From DASRBO01 sp035653595 (GTDB lineage: Bacteria > Actinomycetota > Acidimicrobiia > Acidimicrobiales > JAJPHE01), in assembly GCA_035653595.1 (NCBI GenBank), contig DASRBO010000175.1:1-5458 (forward strand): a DNA stretch of 5,458 nt. The letters run 5' to 3'. Below, in pieces: positions 3,980-5,458 of this stretch. Within the stretch, counting starts at the first letter, position 1. Every line of letters starts with the position of its first letter. The position numbers and the translations under genes were made by a program. The notes beneath the pieces were generated by a model that worked only from the letters and a program-made list of their open reading frames with translations, did not search any database and had not been told where the DNA came from.

Positions 3980-5458
3980 TTAGTCCGGCAGCGCGAAGGC
4001 GAAGAGCGCATCTCCGCGGGGTGCCCCGAGCATGCCCGGGGCGAAGCCCTCGACCCAGCCGCCCCAGCCGACCGGCACCGCCACGTACTGCTTGCCGCCG
4101 ACGCTGTAGGTGGTGGGACTGCTGTGGTGGCCGCTCCCGGTCTGGAACTGCCACAGCAGCTCTCCGGTGCGGGCGTTGAAGGCATTGAACTCCCCCGTGG
4201 GCTCGCCGGCGAACACGAGGTCCCCGCCGGTGGCCAGCACCGAGGCGCACATGGGCACCTCGTTCCGCCAGCGCCAGACCTCCCTGCCGGTGGAGGGGTC
4301 GAAGGCGCTCACGGATCCAACCATGTCGGCGCCGTCCACAACCACGCTCGCCCCCCAGTAGGGGATGCTCTCCTTGAACTGCCGGCGTCGCAGGGTGACC
4401 TCGGCGCCGACGTCCTGGACGGGCACGTAGAAGAGCCCCGTCCTCGGGCTGTAGGCGGCGTGGGTCCACTCCTTGCCCCCGGCCGGCCCGGGCCAGAACT
4501 TGACCGGCTCCCCTTCCTTCTGGGGGAACACCTTGGGCGTCACCTTGCCGCTGGCGTCGATCTCGCCCCAGGTGATGCGGTCGACGAAGGGAGCCACCCT
4601 GACCAGCTCGCCGTTGGTGCGATCCAGGACGAAGAAGTAGCCGTTCTTGTCGAAGTGCGCCAGCAGCTTGCGCCCGTCCTGGTCGAAGAGGATGTTCTCC
4701 ATCACGCTGTCGTAGTCCCACAGGTCGTGGGGCGTGTACTGGTAGTGCCAGCGGATGGTGCCGTTGTCGGGGTCGACGGCGATCACGGAGTCGGTGTAGA
4801 GGTTGTCGCCCTCGCGCACGCTCCCGTCGAAATCGGGCGCCGGGTTGCCGGTCCCCCAGTAGAGGAGGTTCAGCTCGGGGTCGTAGGTCCCCGTCACCCA
4901 GCAGTTGGCCCCACCCCGCGCCCAGGCATCGCTGTTCGCCGGCCAGGTCTCGGAGCCCGGCTCGCCCGGCTTGGGCACGGTGTAGGTGCGCCAGACGTGC
5001 CGTCCGGTCTCGATCTCGAAGGCGTCGAGGTGACCGCGCACCCCGAACTCCCCTCCGGAGCTCCCCACGATGACCAGGTCCTTCACCACCAGGGGGGCGA
5101 CTGTGCCGCTCTCGCCGGCCCGCACGTCGCCGTAGGCCCGGTCCCAAACGCACTGACCGGTCTCGGCGTCGAGCGCGAGCACGTGGGCGTTCAGGGTGAC
5201 GACGAACACCTTCCCCTTGGCCACGGCAACCCCGCGGTTCACGTTGCCGCAGCACAGCGAGGTGTCGAAGGGGATGGCGTGCTTGTATCGCCACAGCTCC
5301 TGGCCGGTGCGGGCGTCGAGGGCCCAGACCCAGCCGTCCCAGCCGGAGACGAACATGACGCCGTCCACGACGATGGGGGCGGCTTCGAAGGAGTACGTCG
5401 AGGCGCCCGACAACATGCCGAAGGCACCGGCCTGGAACACCCAGGCTGGGGCCAGTCG
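3980..5458 (-). CDS. PQQ-dependent methanol/ethanol-family alcohol dehydrogenase, predicted lanthanide type (5' partial)
   Basis: Periplasmic quinoprotein that oxidises an alcohol with PQQ and a metal ion and passes electrons to a cytochrome c. The frame is open to the window edge, so the N-terminus is missing. By comparison with methanol dehydrogenase, a signal peptide and roughly 40 further residues should lie outside. Counting Arg1 from base 5458, 492 residues are visible. Beta-propeller tryptophan-docking repeats of the type A-x-D-x-x-T-G-x-x-x-W recur from start to end. The adjacent-cysteine pair is at 69-70 (LCCGNVNRG), the metal-ligand Glu at 137 (GGEFGVRG), the PQQ-stacking Trp at 187, Asn205 in GTGNP, and the catalytic Asp248 in TPHDLWDYD. 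Asp250, two residues later, is the extra ligand typical of lanthanide enzymes; Ca enzymes have Ala, Ser or Thr there. Lys271 stands where methanol dehydrogenase has Arg331. There is no CxxCH, so no fused haem domain. Substrate cannot be told from the sequence. It lies 64 nt upstream of pqqA on the same strand. Confidence 0.95.
   Translation of the reverse strand, partial: RLAPAWVFQAGAFGMLSGASTYSFEAAPIVVDGVMFVSGWDGWVWALDARTGQELWRYKHAIPFDTSLCCGNVNRGVAVAKGKVFVVTLNAHVLALDAETGQCVWDRAYGDVRAGESGTVAPLVVKDLVIVGSSGGEFGVRGHLDAFEIETGRHVWRTYTVPKPGEPGSETWPANSDAWARGGANCWVTGTYDPELNLLYWGTGNPAPDFDGSVREGDNLYTDSVIAVDPDNGTIRWHYQYTPHDLWDYDSVMENILFDQDGRKLLAHFDKNGYFFVLDRTNGELVRVAPFVDRITWGEIDASGKVTPKVFPQKEGEPVKFWPGPAGGKEWTHAAYSPRTGLFYVPVQDVGAEVTLRRRQFKESIPYWGASVVVDGADMVGSVSAFDPSTGREVWRWRNEVPMCASVLATGGDLVFAGEPTGEFNAFNARTGELLWQFQTGSGHHSSPTTYSVGGKQYVAVPVGWGGWVEGFAPGMLGAPRGDALFAFALPD

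Noticed and set aside
3921..5294. 457-codon minus-strand frame overlapping the dehydrogenase
   Set aside because: It is a shifted frame of the quinoprotein gene, rich in Arg and Gly. The 3980-5458 frame carries all the family motifs.
3980..5458. Fused cytochrome c domain (quinohaemoprotein) in the dehydrogenase
   Set aside because: The protein ends shortly after the last propeller repeat and has no CxxCH motif.
1..5458. pqqF/pqqG-type peptidase, tRNA, CRISPR array, insertion sequence or attachment site
   Set aside because: No zinc-peptidase HxxEH frame, clover-leaf gene, spaced direct repeats, transposase or terminal repeats could be seen on either strand.
1..5458. Firm assignment to Rokubacteria/Methylomirabilota
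   Set aside because: Only base composition and gene content suggest it, and other high-GC phyla carry the same genes. A protein search with PqqE or the dehydrogenase would decide.

Overview
The window is a compact, very G+C-rich (about 70% by eye) bacterial locus, entirely on the minus strand. It encodes a pyrroloquinoline quinone (PQQ) biosynthesis operon, preceded by a PQQ-dependent alcohol dehydrogenase and followed by an MntP-type membrane protein. In transcription order (high to low coordinates) the genes are: quinoprotein dehydrogenase (5458-3980, 5' end outside the window), pqqA (3915-3802), pqqB (3691-2786), pqqC (2778-2083), pqqD (2090-1821), pqqE (1828-623) and the MntP-like gene (632-90). 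No gene on the plus strand is supported.

The genes form one functional unit. PqqA is the 37-residue precursor peptide whose Glu and Tyr become PQQ. PqqD is the peptide chaperone that presents PqqA to PqqE. PqqE is the radical SAM enzyme that makes the Glu-Tyr crosslink. PqqB is a metallo-beta-lactamase-fold oxygenase acting on the excised dipeptide, and PqqC is the final cofactorless oxidase. No pqqF/pqqG-type peptidase is in the window. The dehydrogenase is a likely client of the cofactor. It carries the extra aspartate two residues after the catalytic aspartate (W-D-Y-D) that marks lanthanide-dependent XoxF/ExaF-type enzymes, so a rare-earth-dependent alcohol dehydrogenase is predicted.

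The genes are tightly packed: pqqB to pqqC leaves 7 nt, and pqqC/pqqD, pqqD/pqqE and pqqE/MntP-like overlap by 8, 8 and 10 nt. GTG starts are likely for pqqB, pqqD and pqqE. The two larger gaps are dehydrogenase to pqqA (64 nt) and pqqA to pqqB (110 nt). The second holds a GC hairpin that could set the pqqA:pqqBCDE ratio.

The least expected features are the MntP-family gene translationally coupled to pqqE next to a predicted lanthanide enzyme, a long Pro/Ala/Arg-rich C-terminal tail on PqqE containing a perfect 26-nt palindrome, and a Met in PqqC where the Klebsiella enzyme has an active-site His. The base composition, GTG starts and gene set suggest a soil- or subsurface-type high-GC bacterium, perhaps Rokubacteria/Methylomirabilota-like. 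That is only an impression; no marker gene in the window fixes the taxon.
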